DNA from: Cylindrobasidium torrendii FP15055 ss-10
Taxonomy: Eukaryota; Basidiomycota; Agaricomycetes; Agaricales; Physalacriaceae
Direction of reading: 5' to 3'
NCBI GenBank assembly: GCA_000934385.1
Contig: KN880488.1
Coordinates: 62,001 to 126,000, forward strand
DNA: 64,000 nt
A program made the translations under genes and the position numbers. Below the pieces are notes generated by a model that did not search any database, was not told the origin of the DNA, and was given only the letters and a program-made list of their open reading frames with translations. Below, in pieces: positions 44,852-58,258 of the stretch. The first letter of the stretch is position 1; each line of letters starts with the position of its first letter.

Positions 44852-47462
44852 ATGGTCAACTTTAATGCACTCCCACGCAGGTTAACCCGTGTGGGGACCT
44901 GGCTGCCCCTGCTATCCATATTGACACTCTTTTATCTTGGCTATACTGTGCGTCGCCCGCTCCCCAGCTCCAGCAATGCCCTCAATCTTGGTCGTGTGCA
45001 AGTGTGAATGGTCATGGTGCTGATGCATCATACAGTACAGAGAAGAAATCGAGCCACAGCTCCCGGAGAGCTGGATGGACACAGTCAAGCTGCCCAGTTG
45101 GAAGGACGTTGTCAACGTCCCGACGAAAGTCCAGGCTCCAACTTTTAAGCCGAATGAGAAGCGTGAGGCCATTGTGGATGCCTTCAAGGTAAACAATGTC
45201 AGCTATGCCGTTGAAGGGACAGTCCGCTCATGACACCGTCCAGTACGCATGGCACGCTTACGGTATGCCAGTTTCCCCCAATCCTCTGAATCGTGACGCG
45301 TGAAGCCGTGCTCATCAGGCATCGAACAGAGCGCGATGCAATGGGCTCAGACGAATACCACCCCATTTCGCATAAGGGACAGAACATATCCAACTCAGGC
45401 GGATTTGGATACACTATCCTCGATACCCTCGATACTATGTATCTCATGGGTCTGACTGACGAGATCCAGCGCACACGCGACTGGGTGGAGAAAAATCTCT
45501 CCTTCGACCGGTTTGGTACTTTCAGTACATTCGAGGTGCACGGAACTTCATCACATGTCCTGACGTTCTAACAAGGAATGTAGACGACAATCCGTGTCTT
45601 GGGTGGCCTACTCTCTGCATACCACCTGAGTGGAAATGATGCCCTGTATCTGACCAAGGCTATCGACCTTGGGGACAGGCTTATGGCGGCATTCGATACC
45701 TCGTCAGGCCTGCCCACACCCTCTGTAAACTTTAGACAACGCAGTCCTGTACACGAAACAGGCGCGCACGATAGACTTAGCACTGCTGAGGCGGCAACTC
45801 TCCAACTGGAATTCAAATACCTATCGCTACTCACCGGGAAGGAGGAGTATTGGCGCAAAGCGGAGAACGTCATGAAGATGGTTTACGAGGCTTTGAAGGC
45901 TGCTCCAGAGTATAACGACCTAGTGCCAATCTACATGAGGTTAGTACTTGGCGAGTTGACGACGACAATTTGCCTGACACTTCGTGCATCCAGCATTGAG
46001 AAAGCGACATTCATAAGGTCGGATATCCGATTAGGTTCACGGGGAGACTCGTACTACGAGTACTTGCTGTACGTGATTTTTAGGGCTTCGTTCTGGTCAT
46101 GCTCACTCATGCACTGCAGTAAGCAGTACTTACAGACGGTCAAAATTCCGTATATGCAGTACAAGATCGGTCGCTGATGGCCCCGATAGAACGGAAAGGA
46201 GTCCATATACAAGAAGGTCTGTAGCGACTCTTCACAGCCATTATAAAGTTGAACCGGCAACAGATGTATGAAGAGTCGATGCAAGGTCTGCACGACAAAC
46301 TGGTGCACAAGACGTACCGACAAGGGCTCACATACATCGCTGAACTTGTCCCGCATGGCAGGTGTGTGTCTTCCCCGTCAGTCCACCGGGCCCATCTTGG
46401 CTCATGAAGCTTGATCATGGAGAAGCTCACTTCGGAGTGACTATGTAAAACGCGTACTGACAATGTGCATTGCAGCTCTTTCCAGGTTGCACACAAGCAG
46501 GATCATCTTGTCTGCTTCCTCGCCGGATCGCTGATGCTTGGTGCAACAACTGTAGGAGCGAAGAAGAGCCAGATTCCGTCGGTCCCTCCGCTGATGAGTG
46601 AGCTGCGGGCGACGGGGCAACGGGATTGGAATACGGGCGTGGAGCTGTTGGAAACCTGCATGAAGACCTATCTAGAGTCGGAAACGTGCGTTTGTTCGCA
46701 TGCTGCTGAACAAGTGTATTCACCAATGCAACATAGAGGCCTATCGCCAGAGATTGCAATGTTCAAAGCAGACGAGAGCTTAGCGAAACAAGGCGATGCA
46801 GACAAGGATTGGTACATCAAGAACTGGAGGTACGACGGCTCGGGCTAGACGGGAGTCCGAGACGAGCTCATGCTGGCACAGGAAAGGCGCCAGGGTCTAC
46901 GATGCGCGCTACATGCTCAGGTATGCTCTGCTTTTGCTATCTCACTTTGGCGTGGGCGCTCATCGTGACTGGTAGACCAGAAACGACCGAGTCGGTCTTC
47001 CTGGCTTGGAGGTTAACCAAGGATGTGAAGTATCAGGACTACGCATGGGCAATATTTTCGGCCATTGAGAAGCACTGCAAACTACCGGATGGTGGGTATG
47101 CGACGCTCCTAGATGTGAACACGCTCCCGGTGGCACTGGAAGACAAGCAGGAAACATTCTTCTTGGTGCGTGCGATATTGAGGCGATATCGGCGGTCTTC
47201 TTATACGAGTCACAGAGCGAGACACTCAAGTATCTCTATCTGACCTTTGCAGACGACGATGTCGTACCGCTTTCCAGTGAGTGACCCCGTTTTGTGTCGG
47301 TGTAGGGGCACTGACAGGGATTTCGCGTAGAATATGTGTTCAACACTGAGGTGGGTCGTTGTGTTTTGCTGAAGAATTTGCATTGACAGTTGTTGCAGGC
47401 CCATCCTTTGCCAGTATTCGATCCCCACCTCGAGCCCAAGTTTGTGGGAAAGGCACCTTAGG
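44852..47462 (+). CDS. GH47 class I alpha-1,2-mannosidase, type II membrane protein, spliced
   Basis: Trims alpha-1,2-linked mannose from N-glycans in the ER/Golgi, Ca2+-dependent. Start MVNFNALPRRLTRVGTWLPL with a signal anchor (LLSILTLFYLGYTV). Family blocks: YAWHAY; MGSDEYHPISHKGQNISNSG with the first catalytic acid; GGFGYTILDTLDTMYLMGL; STAEAATLQLEFKYLSLLTG; GSRGDSYYEYLLKQYLQT (spliced); HKQDHLVCFLAGSLMLGA; DARYMLRPETTESVFLAWRL with a catalytic Glu; DKQETFFLSETLKYLYLTF; and the Ca2+-binding VFNTEAHPLPVFDPH near the end. The frame that stops after YDGSG at 46848 is a 52 bp intron: reading through gives KNWRKGARVYDARYMLRPE. At least ten short introns. TAG at 47460-47462. Confidence 0.9.
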
Positions 47463-47866
47463 ATTGGCTGTGTACTAGTAGAGATGGAGACTGATGCAAG
47501 GGGTCTTTACCTTAGTCGATGGGCCTGACTTTGGACTGTAGTCTTCCATTCATGAACAGAGTCGGATGCGCGAAAGTTGCTAGATGATTTCGCTAGTATA
47601 TATGCTTGTCAGTGTGGGTCATATGAAGCAGTTCGGCGCACGCGCGCCCTTGTGTCTGAGAACGGGAGTGTTTGAGGCTATGTTTCTGACCGGTTTCTGG
47701 ATGGCGATGTGTGACGCGGGGTTACTAACCACGTGTGAAGGGGAGGCCCTAAGAGACCGATCAGTTTCGGCACCAGCCTGCTGCTTGGCAACCTTCCACC
47801 ACGACGGAAGCATATCGTATCCCGTAGGCTCTTTGTTTTTTGACCACGACTACGACCACGACCACG
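47463..47866. other. Intergenic, about 400 bp
   Basis: Between two rightward genes; 3' flank of GH47 and 5' region of the coiled-coil gene. It ends in a (CGACCA)n-like stretch just before the ATG at 47867. Confidence 0.5.
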
Positions 47867-49275
47867 ATGAGCGCCGACGCCGTTCAGAAGCCAACGACCC
47901 CACCCACCTCCGCCAAAGGCAAAGGCCACAAGAGGCCATTCTCAATTGATTTATCCCTTGAGCTCGAACACCAGCTCGAAATGGAAGACGCACCTACCTC
48001 ACCGACGGCCGGTAATGGCATCCTGCCGAATCCCGATACGTTAGACCCCCAGATTCTATCGCACATTGTTGTGCAGCTCCGGCAGAGCATGTCGGACCTC
48101 ACCAAAGAACGCGACGACCTGGTTCTTCTACTGTCCAAGTCGACTTCCAAAGAAGCGGAGCTCAGCGACGCGCTGCAACACATGACGGAAGCGGCGACGG
48201 TCTTGGAAGAGAAGTATTCGGCCGCAAAACAGAAGATGCACGACGACGCGGAGTCTATCTCAATGCTACGCAGCAAGGTCGATGAGAGCAGGTGCGTTTC
48301 CCAGCCGACCGATGTGGCGACATACTAACCTCTTTCAGGCGCGGTCTCATGCGTCTGCAGTCCGAGAGTCGACGCCAAAGTGCTGCCCCGAGCGCATTGG
48401 ACCTGTCCCGGGCGGGAAGCATATTTAGCAGCCCACCATCGTCCAAACGTGCTTCGTTCACGCCACTCACTGGAAGCTATGCCGGCTCTGCCCGACCATC
48501 TCACGGACATCGTCGCATTTCCTCTGAATTCTCGCTCGACAGCAGCGACCCCGCCGGCCAGACCTTCCTTATTCATGACACTCCAACAAAGGCGTCCCGT
48601 CGTCAGTCCTCTATCTTCAACCGCACACCCCAAAGTCTGGACGGCGAGCGCGATCCTATGTCGATCGAATTCGACAGGCAGCGCCAGGAACTTGTGGCCG
48701 TTAAAGACGAGCTCGACGAGACCCGCAGCGAGCTTGCAGAGGTCAAGGAGGCGAAAGAGGCGTCTGACTCCTGCGTTATCGCTCTTCGCGAGTTCATAGC
48801 CACCAACAATGTCGGCGTAGACTCACCTGGAATGCCCTCGCCCTCGGCTGAAGTCAAGAAGCACTTCGCGGGCTCGTCAGGTTGGGGATTCAACAAGCTT
48901 TGGAAAGTCGATACCAGTGTCCGGTCCCCATCCGTCGATGCTGACCCAACACCGACGAACCAAATGCCCGCCTCCGCGGTACCTTTCACGCGGAAAATTG
49001 GCGGCTTCTTTGGATCCCGAGGTGGAAGCGTATCGTCAATCATGTCTTCTGACAGCTTGTCGCCCATGCAGTCGAATGCTGCGTTGCAGAGGCAGTCGGT
49101 CTACAGTGGATCGGATGTGTCGTCGCTCGCGGAGCCGGTCAGCCCAACTGGAGGGGAGGAGTCGCATGTCACTATCCGGACTTCATCAGACGACAACAGC
49201 GTGGCGGGCTCCCCGCAAGTGACTGGCAAAGGAATCGAGCAGCTCCCTGTTGTGCCCCAAGGTGTCGCGGCTTGA
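47867..49275 (+). CDS. Coiled-coil, Ser-rich protein of unknown function, spliced
   Basis: Two exons joined near 48292-48339. Start MSADAVQKPTTPPTSAKGKG at 47867 (the longer frame before it lacks ATG). A first coiled coil lies in exon 1 (QLRQSMSDLTKERDDLVLLL to AKQKMHDDAESISMLRSKVD), a Ser-rich linker follows, and a second coiled coil (IEFDRQRQELVAVKDELDET to VKEAKEASDSCVIALREFI). A conserved-looking aromatic motif, GSSGWGFNKLWKV, follows, then RKIGGFFGSRGGSVSSIMSS and a disordered tail ending VVPQGVAA. About 455 residues. Coiled coils plus Trp motif suggest a scaffold or membrane-traffic role, but I do not recognise the family. Confidence 0.75.
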
Positions 49276-51360
49276 ACACATTCTCTGCATCTCCCATTCG
49301 TTCTCTCTACTGCCTATTGCCTCTATGATTTATGACTATGATGACACTAGACTTTCGTTTCAAGACAACACAAGCATAACACGGTGTACATAACTCTTAT
49401 CCCCACCCACCTACCTCTCTGGAAGATCAACCATCGTCTGTATACTTCTCACACACACATCCCGTACCTACTATCTGAGACCCACGTCGTAATTACTGCG
49501 TCCTTTTGATGCCCTAATACAAACGCAGATTTACGTTTTGAACCTTTGGAAATTCGTGTTTGGTCGTCGCGGGATGCTGCAGTGGGAGTTGTTTCATTGC
49601 CACTTGCCAATTTGCTTTCGGAAGATGCTAGGGCACGAAGAACTGATGGGGGAGGGGATGGATGTAGGAAGTAATCTGAAGCTGATGGAGATGGACAACT
49701 AACTATGTGCGCCGAAACGGTTGGAGGAGCCAAACAGGATATGGCTTTCTGTCTGCCAGGAAACTTTGAGACGTCGCTCGCCGCGTGGTAAGAGTCCAGA
49801 GAAGCTAGGTACTACAATGTACAAATCATCGGTGATTCCTCAGAGCACCGACCATAATAAATGCATGAAGTTGTGCTATCGTTTTTGTTGCAGACCGTGA
49901 GTCTATTTTAATTGTGTGTCCACTGGGCGAAAGGCAGTTGATTTTTTCAGTTGGTGCTCGTTCCAGTGTAAAATCATAGATGCTGTTAACACCAAATAGC
50001 TCTCGCCCCAAGCTGCATTTCTTCCAACCGAATTCCACAAGGCTGAGACGAAGGTCGAGCAACTCGCTGTTCGATTCCGGGTGAATGAACGGAGCTTTCA
50101 GATGTAAGTCCTGTCTATAATCGGTTCCTTGGACGCATCTTCGTGCTATACCCATTTCTTAATGCCGCAAAGAGGTATGCTATTCGATAAAATCAACAAA
50201 ATATACACTCAAGGAGAGAATCACATACAGAGCAACCTATCACACTGATGATTGGTAAATCATGCGCGTAATGGAAATTGACGTTCTTTGAGCTGGAAGA
50301 CTTGACACCGGCGGCGAGGAGGCAATGTGGTGCTTGTGGCGCAGGTCCGCACTCTTCGGAATGACTTCTACGCTGCTCTACGGAGAAAACTTCACCGCTC
50401 CAATGAGCTCGAGATTGCCCTTCGGGACGAGTGCATTACAATAATGAATCTGGTGAATTTTCCCGTGCCATCAATATCGAGATCCTTCGTTCTTCGAACT
50501 CTGAATCCTTGTGCTACTTGAAGTTGTAATATCATCGCCAATGGTGATGCAAAGGTAATATACATTTGATGATGACGGAGTTGTATAGCCAAAATGGGGG
50601 CTTTCTACCTGTTTTTGTCGAATTGAGGCGTCGACTCGTCGGCCATCAGATCGGATCGGCGCGGACCCACGTGTTGGACGTAGAACGTAATCTCCTCTCT
50701 CATCCACTCTCAGCATCGCATTCAGGCTGCCACTCACATGCATGCATAATCCTTGCATAATCCCCTCGTACCTACGCGAAAGGCACGACCCATAAATCGA
50801 ACTCTTACTTACCCACCTCCGATTTTGTCTTCGATTTCGCCTGTCTACTCGCTTGTCCTCGACTGCCGACTCATCTGTGTCGCTGTTCGACAACCTGCTG
50901 AAATATTTGTGTATACAAGCGAAGGACGCTTTAGAAGCCATCTCTGGTCTAGCCAAGTGCACAATTGCTCGTCCCTGATACCTCGCAGCTTATGAAAGCA
51001 ATCGGCCTTAACGGTGTTGTGCTGTTGGTGAAGAGCAGACTCAAATTTGAAGGTAAAAGACATTCTGGTAATGTAGCTGCACTATCTAGCTGAATTATGC
51101 TGTCCAAGTGTGTAGTAACGCGTGCTACGACCTCCACTCGTCGACACGGGAATGCATCACTTCAGGAAATGCATTCGGAATAGCAATTTCGAGAATGGCA
51201 AACCCTGAACAAGGGATAGCCTCCGGCGGTCAAAACTCACAGCGTTACCGCAAGTCCGAGCGCCGGCAATCTCCATCCTCCGTTACAGTGAGGCTGACTG
51301 GGATCCTTGAATAAAGCTACACCTCTGGCGCTGTATCACCATTCTTTCCCTCCCACCATC
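49276..51360. other. Long intergenic stretch, about 2.1 kb
   Basis: Upstream of the Zn2Cys6 regulator. The largest frame (50471-50962, minus strand, 163 codons) has no recognisable features. It may be an extended promoter, as is common for regulators. No RNA gene seen. Confidence 0.4.
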
Positions 51361-54300
51361 ATGTCTGCCCCAATCCCGACCAAGCGACCAGACCTTCACC
51401 CGCACGATGATGGCGCACTCAAGAAACGACGCAAAGGCGCTACACGGTTGAGCTGTGCGGAATGTAGACGGTAAGCGCCCGTAGAAAGCGGGAGTAAGCC
51501 AAAGACTCATATCCATTATTCCCATTAGATTGAAGTTACGCTGTGATCGCACGGTTCCCTGCAGCTCGTGCGTAAAGAGAGGTTGTGGGGCCATTTGTCC
51601 CGATGTACGTTCATATGGTATTGTGCGCTTTGCCCTGTTGAGCCTGCGTGTTTAGGGTTCGCTTACTACCGGACAAGGCAATCGGTGAGCTCATCAATGG
51701 GCGATCAAGTAAGGAATAAGTACTCAACATGCCTTTAGCTTTGTTCTAGCGTCGACAGAGGAACTACATGGGAAAATATCCGAATTGGCGACGCGGGTGC
51801 GCGAGCTAGAGGATGCGCTGAGGGCGTCCCACAGTCGGATGTCGAATGACCCCCACCCATTGTTGAAAGAAGACCTCCTTCGTATTAAAGCGCCCTTGCA
51901 GCGTGAGCCGGCACATCAGCGGAACGCTACCCATGACCCTGGAGAAAGAGAAGAAGAATCGAATCCAGATGTGGTCGATGCTTTTGGAACGCTCTCACTT
52001 AGCCTGTCTGGCCACGCCAAGTACTATGGTCAGACGGCCAACTCATGGGTGCGTTTCTCGACGCGGCGCTTCTTTGACTTCTGGCTCATCAGTGGGGCAG
52101 TATTGGCTACAGAATGAGCAGAACGAAGAACCAACCCAATACAGGGATCCCGCTGCTAACCTTGTTGGGATCCTACCACAAGAGATCCTTCAGCGCGCCG
52201 CCGCCTTCCCGGTCACTCCTGGACTGCATGCCACTTCCTCTGATAGCGATCCGGCTTGTATTCAAAATTTGCTGTGGTACCTCCCCGAGGCCCAGAGGGC
52301 AGCTGAGCTACGAGATATCTACTATCGACATGCAGCTTGGTTGTACGGCGCTTCCCCTTTCCCACCTTCCCGTGCTTAGCTGATTTGTGGCAGACACAAT
52401 CCCATAACCGAAGAGTCATTCGACTTCGAAGTGTACCAACAATTTTACGGCCAGATAGCATCCCCGGTTCTGGATGATCCACTGCTTGCACACCGTCTTT
52501 CTGTGATGTTCTTGGTGTTGGCCATTGGTACCCACATGGATCCGTCGCGTCCAGGCTACTGCACAGAAGCAGAGAAGTACTTCCAACTCGCGCGCGCAGC
52601 GCTGTTCAGCGATTCTTTCGTCGATGCCCCGACGGTCAATGCGGTACAGGCTCTGGTGAGATCCATACCATCGGGCGATGCCAATAAGGCTGACTGCTTG
52701 GCTTACAGTATTTGATGACATTCTACCTATTCTTGGCTGATAGACATGGTACGGCGTCTGGCACTCGTTGGGCGTTTATGGGGTTGGCCGTGAAAATGGC
52801 AGAAACTGTGAGTCATCCCTTACACAACAGGGTGAATGGTTATACTGACTGCCGTTAGATTGGTCTTCGTCAGTTCTGTGACTATCTAGCTGTCTGCTTT
52901 CTTGCTTACATCCCATAGACCGGGACAGTGCACGATGGGAAGGCATTGACCTCCATGAGACGCAACGCCGGCGCGAGCTCTTCTGGGAAATGTTCTCATA
53001 CGACTCCTGGCAGGCCCTCACGCTTGGTCAACCATCGTCCTTCGCCCTTTCCCATTTCGACTGCAAGATGCCTCACAGTAGCCAGCCGTCCGACGAAATG
53101 AGTTGTATGTAACCTCCTTGTGAAGTGTTTTCTGCAATACTCATCAGACTTAGTTTACGCTTGGAAGCATCGGTTCACGTCCGAGTGCATGAGCCTGCTG
53201 CATGACCAGGCTTTCGGAGCTCGGACCCCGACTTATGCCACCGTTCTCCAGCTAGACCGCAAGCTACGTTCGTTCCCTGTACCTCCAATTCTGCAAGTGG
53301 CCGGATTTGGGAACTCGGAAGCGCGACCAGGTGGATTCCCAGATACACCTATGCTCACTCTCCAACGCCATATTGTTCTTGCTATCCGAGAAATGAGTGC
53401 GTCTGAGTGTATTGACGTAGCTAATAGGATATTTGTTGACGCTCTTTGCAGACCTCCTCTATCTTCACCGCAGCTTTTTCGCTCGTGCCATCGGCGACAG
53501 TCCCAAGGACCCGCTTGGTAGCCCATACGGAACTTCCGTCATTGCTGCATACAGGAGCGCTGGTTCCTTGGTCGCACTTATGCGCAATCTGCATGCTCAG
53601 CTAAAGCAGCCCGCTGAGCGTCTGTGGTTCCTTTGGGGACATATGTTTTCGTGCTCGGTATGTTTCCCTCAGAGTCTAGCCTATCCAGCTCATTTTCGTG
53701 TAGATCGTCCTTGGATCTATAGTGACGCGATGTCCGTCTATGAGCTTTGCTCCCTCAGCTCTTGTGCAGCTTGACTCCGCTTGCGAACTGTTTTCAAAGG
53801 CCGCAGATGGTTTCCGTGCCCATAAAGTCTTGGTGCGCTTATTCTAGCGACTGTCGGACTCAGTACTCACAAGCGCTATGTAGGACATCATGCTTGCTCT
53901 ACAACGGCGTGCCCACCATAGCCTAGAGGATTTCCGTCGAGGCTTGATCCCTGGCTCACCAGGATCGCGGGGATTGACTGTCGAGACCAATGGAAACGAT
54001 GAGCTCGCCATGCTTGGAGGACGCTCCCGGTTGGTCAAGCGCGAGGATCAAGCACCGTCTCCACTCATCCTCGACCGTTCACCAAACTCCCTCAACCCTG
54101 TCGTTCCGTTGCCGCTTTCGACGACGATGCATATGGACTCAAATGCGCTCGAATATCTGAGCTCGTTCAATACAAACCAGCACCAGCATGTCTATCTGGA
54201 TCAACAGCAGACTCCGGCGTCCGCTTCGTCTCATGGGAGCGGGTCATATCATGAGATGGATCTGTCGCCGGCGAGTCGATTCGATTCGATGAATGGGCAC

Positions 54301-54726
54301 ATACAAATGCAACACCAACCACATTCAGCCTCGTCAGCGACCTTCCCACCGGATGTTCATACGCCATATAATCATCGCCAGGCGTCGCTGCCGTCCTTCC
54401 ACTCCAGCATGGACATGGGCGGCTCGCGCGTCACTCATGGGCACCACACTATCGGCTCACATCCAAACGGAAATGGCATGAACGGCCATACCAATGGTGC
54501 ACAGAACGGTGATATACACAATCAGCAGATACAGTTCCCGACGTACTTCCCTGTATATGACTACAACTTCGGGGCAGGGCAAGACAATGGGTTCGCTCCG
54601 TTGCTGGAATCGGTACCGCGAGGCCAACACCAGAGGAGGTCAAGTTCGAATTCGCCGGATACAAATACGATGCAGTCGACTTGGCAGGATTTCGTGGCTT
54701 TGCAGATGGATCAGTCGAAGTTTTAG
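51361..54726 (+). CDS. Zn2Cys6 fungal transcription factor with fungal_trans-like middle domain, spliced
   Basis: Nuclear DNA-binding regulator. Start MSAPIPTKRPDLHPHDDGAL at 51361. The cluster is split by one intron: CAECRR then LKLRCDRTVPCSSCVKRGCG AIC (C-x2-C-x6-C-x6-C-x2-C), followed by a linker and short coiled coil (ELHGKISELATRVRELEDAL). The middle region resembles the fungal-specific TF domain: DPACIQNLLWYLPEAQRAAE LRDIYYRHAAWL, FYGQIASPVLDDPLLAHRLS VMFLVLAIGTHMDP, AEKYFQLARAALFS, ALYLMTFYLFLADRHGTASG, RRRELFWEMFSYDSWQALTL GQPSSF. The C-terminal ~280 residues are Ser/His/Gln/Asn-rich and probably activating, ending DFVALQMDQSKF. About ten short introns. Target genes cannot be told. 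The GMC oxidoreductase next door is convergent with it, which alone does not show regulation. Confidence 0.88.
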
Positions 54727-54942
54727 GTGTATCGATGGCAGCAGTTAAAAGTAGTTTAAATACTAAAGAGCTAGAAAAATAATGCGCCCAATAAACTGAC
54801 TTTCCGCTATCGCTCAGCAAAGTCATCACCCAAGGAACTGGGTTGTATTGGCCGATTTGCATGTACACTGGAGCTCGAGTATTCCTGTCATCGAAACGAT
54901 GTTTATTGGTGCAACACTAACACTACTGAAAGCAGGCAGGTC

Positions 54943-57185
54943 TCAGGCGTAAGCAGCCTTAATGAGGTCTGCCGCGCGCTCCGCCAGCGCATAGGTCGAC
55001 GCGGACGTATGTGCCGCAGGTAGGCGAGGCTAACATCTATCAGCAAAAATTCACCATCCCTTTGGGTGACTGAACACTCACAATTACACCAGCATCAACA
55101 ATCCTCAACCCCTTCACTTTCTTCACCGTCAAATCCGGGTTCGTCACACCATAGTCGGCATCTACAGGAGACATGGACGATGTCGAGACGGGATGGAAGA
55201 ACGAGACGGCGTTGTTCCTGATGTAGTCCTCCAGGTCTTCATCGGATTCGGCGTTGTTGTTGAGTTCCCCGAGAACGACGCCGTCCCAGGCTGGTGCAGC
55301 AAAGAAGCGACGGCCGGCACGGATGGCTTCGCGCACTATCTTCATGTCGAGCTCTTCGGCGAGGAGGTTCGGGTTGACGAGCGGCGGGGCGAAGGGATCG
55401 GTGGTGTTGATGGAAACATTGCCGCCTGGAATGAGTGTCTAGTACAGCATTACAGATGCGTTGAGAGAATCAACGTACGAGACAAGGGCGACACGCAAGC
55501 GGCGGGGAGGTTGATATAGTTACCCTCTTCAGTGTACGAGCTCAAACCACTCTGAGCATGCTGTCAGCCTGATCAATTGCAAGCCAAGGCCCGTAACGCA
55601 CCTGGAAAATCCATTCATAGTGAGCCGTGAGTGGGCCAGAGGATGGGTCTTCATAAGACTCCCAAAGACTCGAGTTGTCCGCAATGCGCAAGAACGCGGC
55701 ATGGTTTTCAGAAGTGTCGACAAACATGCCTGTCTGGTTGGCCTTCCACTGGTCAAGCCAGTAGTTGAACAATGTTTCATTGCGAACGACTGAATCCAGG
55801 GTGTCCGTCTCGTTCACAATGTATGTTGTAGAGACGCCGATGTGGTCGGTGAGGTTCTTGCCGACGGAGGGCAGATCAACGAGCACGTCGATGTTGAGTG
55901 ATTCGAGAAAAGCCGCTTCGCCAATACCGGAGTGAAGGAGAATGTTGGGTGTGCCAACAGCGCCAGCAGACAGGATGACTTCCTTGGACGCGGTCAAAGT
56001 TTGTACATCACCGCCTAGGGATAATCAGACGAGGTTAAGGATACGAGACGACGTATAAAAGCTGACCATTGGCACTTGAGACTTCGATATTGTTGAAAGA
56101 AAGTGTCTCGCCATCCGAGGAGGATCCATCGCTGGTAACTCGCGAAACACGAGTGTGCAGAAGAATGTCGAGGTTGTCGCGGGAGGCGGCCGGTCCAGTA
56201 AGATGATCCTTTGCACTTGAACGTTTGCCATCAAGGACGAGTGCCTGCACATAGCCTTCACTCGCTCATTAGCATGCCAATGTGTTGTAAAGACGCAAGA
56301 CGAACCAATGCCAGTCTGCTCGCCAGAGTTCATATCCTCGCGGAATGGAAACTCTTCGAGCTGCTCGGTGGTAGCCATGACTCGCTTGTCGATGGCGTAT
56401 GGGTATCCGGGCACGCTAACGCCAATGACACCGTCTCGGCTGTGGAACTCGGGGAGGTATTGGCCAGTAGCGTCATGACCGTCGCGGGGATCGTTGTACC
56501 GCTCACTCTAACATCGGTCGGTTAGCTTTGGACAAACATTGAAACACAGAGAGATCACCTTTTTGAAGTACTGCAGCATATTGTCCCATGACCAGCCGTC
56601 GTCGCCGCTGAGCTCCGCCCAAGCGTCAATGTCGTTCTTGGATCCACGAGTGTAGACCAGACAATCTGCGCCGTTGAATCAATAAAGAAGTTGATTCACA
56701 AAATCAGACACGTACTGACGGTGGTCGAGCCGCCAAGACCAATGCCCGTCGGAAATGGGACAACACGGTTGTTGAGGCCCGGCTGGGCTGTGGTTGTATA
56801 GTTCCAATCGTATAGTGTGTTGGGCGTCAGACGCGTGCAAAGCAGCGGAACGTCAACTGTGATATCCCCATCGTTGCTATACAGCTTGTTGGTGCAAGGA
56901 GCTCAGTGAAGAGAGAGAACGTACGCGCCGCCAGCTTCCACCAGAAGAACAGAGAAATCTGGGTTCTCGCTCAACCTGTTTGCCGTAGTACTTCCACCAG
57001 CTCCAGCTGGAAGATAATACGCGTCAATTCCGAGTGCGACGATGGAGAGCTGCAGACGGACCTCCGACGATGATAAAGTCGTACGCCTTGGTCGCGTCAA
57101 AGTCGGCGAGACTTTCAAAAGTAGCGCCGAACGCGGGCGCAGCTGCGCCTGCGAGTGTGACAGCGAGGGCCAGGCGGGAAAACAT
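54943..57185 (-). CDS. Secreted GMC oxidoreductase (aryl-alcohol oxidase-like, AA3), spliced
   Basis: FAD-dependent alcohol oxidase/dehydrogenase; relatives supply H2O2 for lignin peroxidases. Signal peptide [23 protein letters not shown] site: DFIIVG spliced to [26 protein letters not shown]. Further blocks: [100 protein letters not shown], and the catalytic region [27 protein letters not shown], then [28 protein letters not shown]. Both family histidines (FHPVST and PAAHTS) are present, so it should be active. Introns are short; TGA at 54943-54945. About 590-600 residues. Confidence 0.9.
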
Positions 57186-58258
57186 GGATGGATGGAAGCA
57201 ACCATTGTCTGTCTGGAATTTGGATTTTATATGTTTATGGCTTTGGCACCAAGTAAAGAAGTGTAAGGGGTGGTCACGGTTGCAAGAGAAGGAAGCCGCG
57301 CTCATTGTATTGACTCCGCATGCTGACTGGATTATGTCAGCTGTAACAGTGATCCCGACGGGCGCCATTTCTCCAGCTCATTCAACACTGATTCAACACC
57401 GACGGTAGCTGCTCTGAAGACCCTGCCTACGAGGAGACCATCCGAGGAACATTTCAGAAGGGTCCCAGGTCCCTGCGAGTGCTTGGCAGTGCCGGCTTGA
57501 TACGTTCTCGAGGTGCTGAAGGACTTGAATTGTCGTGTCCAGAGAAAACATTGAGAAATTTCCCACTGCCCAAGCAAGCTATGCGGGCCGAGAAGGTCCG
57601 CGATAAACGTTAAACAACTACATAGAGTCACGAAATAATGATTGATTAATGCAACATTAGTTGAGCAGCATTCATTGCCACAATGCGCCAGTGTCCATCG
57701 CGTGGGAGGTAGGTTATAAATCGTAAAACATACTTTTTCATCTTCTACCCACTCTTATAATGTTATAAAGCTCGAGGTGCGAGGCCCTTCGGCTACTTGC
57801 ATGTCAGGGAAAGAACGAGTAGAGAGCTTTATCAGCGAGCATATTGGGAGACAGGAAAATCCGCGGCTATGTTAGCGTATATCGTTAAGCTGTAGCTTCC
57901 AGGATTTCGTTTGGGCGACTCCGAGTCGTAGTGATTGAACAACTGTGCCACTCAACCGATCGTTGGTCCGGCTAAGCGCTTCAGATGCGCAGTTGCGGGG
58001 CGTAGCATTTGACGACATATTTGGAAATAAAGCCATTACACTTTCTCAAGCCTCACTGCCGCTACCAAATACGCCTCATCCCCGCCTTTCGAAGCTTGAC
58101 GCCTTGTTCTGTCTGCTGGCAGGCGGGCCGTGTAACGGCACCCGCTCGATCGACCGAATGCCGAGCAGGTGGTCAGGCACAAAATCAGTGTCTTGTCTTT
58201 TTCACCGTCACTGTCCAACTCCTTGCTCGTCGTCCGCCTGCTCCTCCTCATTGACGCC
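57186..58258. other. Divergent intergenic region, about 1.07 kb
   Basis: Holds the promoters of the leftward GMC oxidase and rightward GPI-protein genes. No gene or RNA seen. AT-rich around 57720-57770. Confidence 0.5.

Noticed and set aside
46830..46850. Apparent premature stop in the GH47 gene after YDGSG
   Set aside because: It lies in a 52 bp intron with GTACGA donor and ACAG acceptor; splicing restores the conserved DARYMLRPETTES block.
50471..50962. 163-codon minus-strand frame upstream of the Zn2Cys6 regulator
   Set aside because: Translation is low in recognisable features and lies in an AT-rich intergenic stretch; not supportable as a gene.
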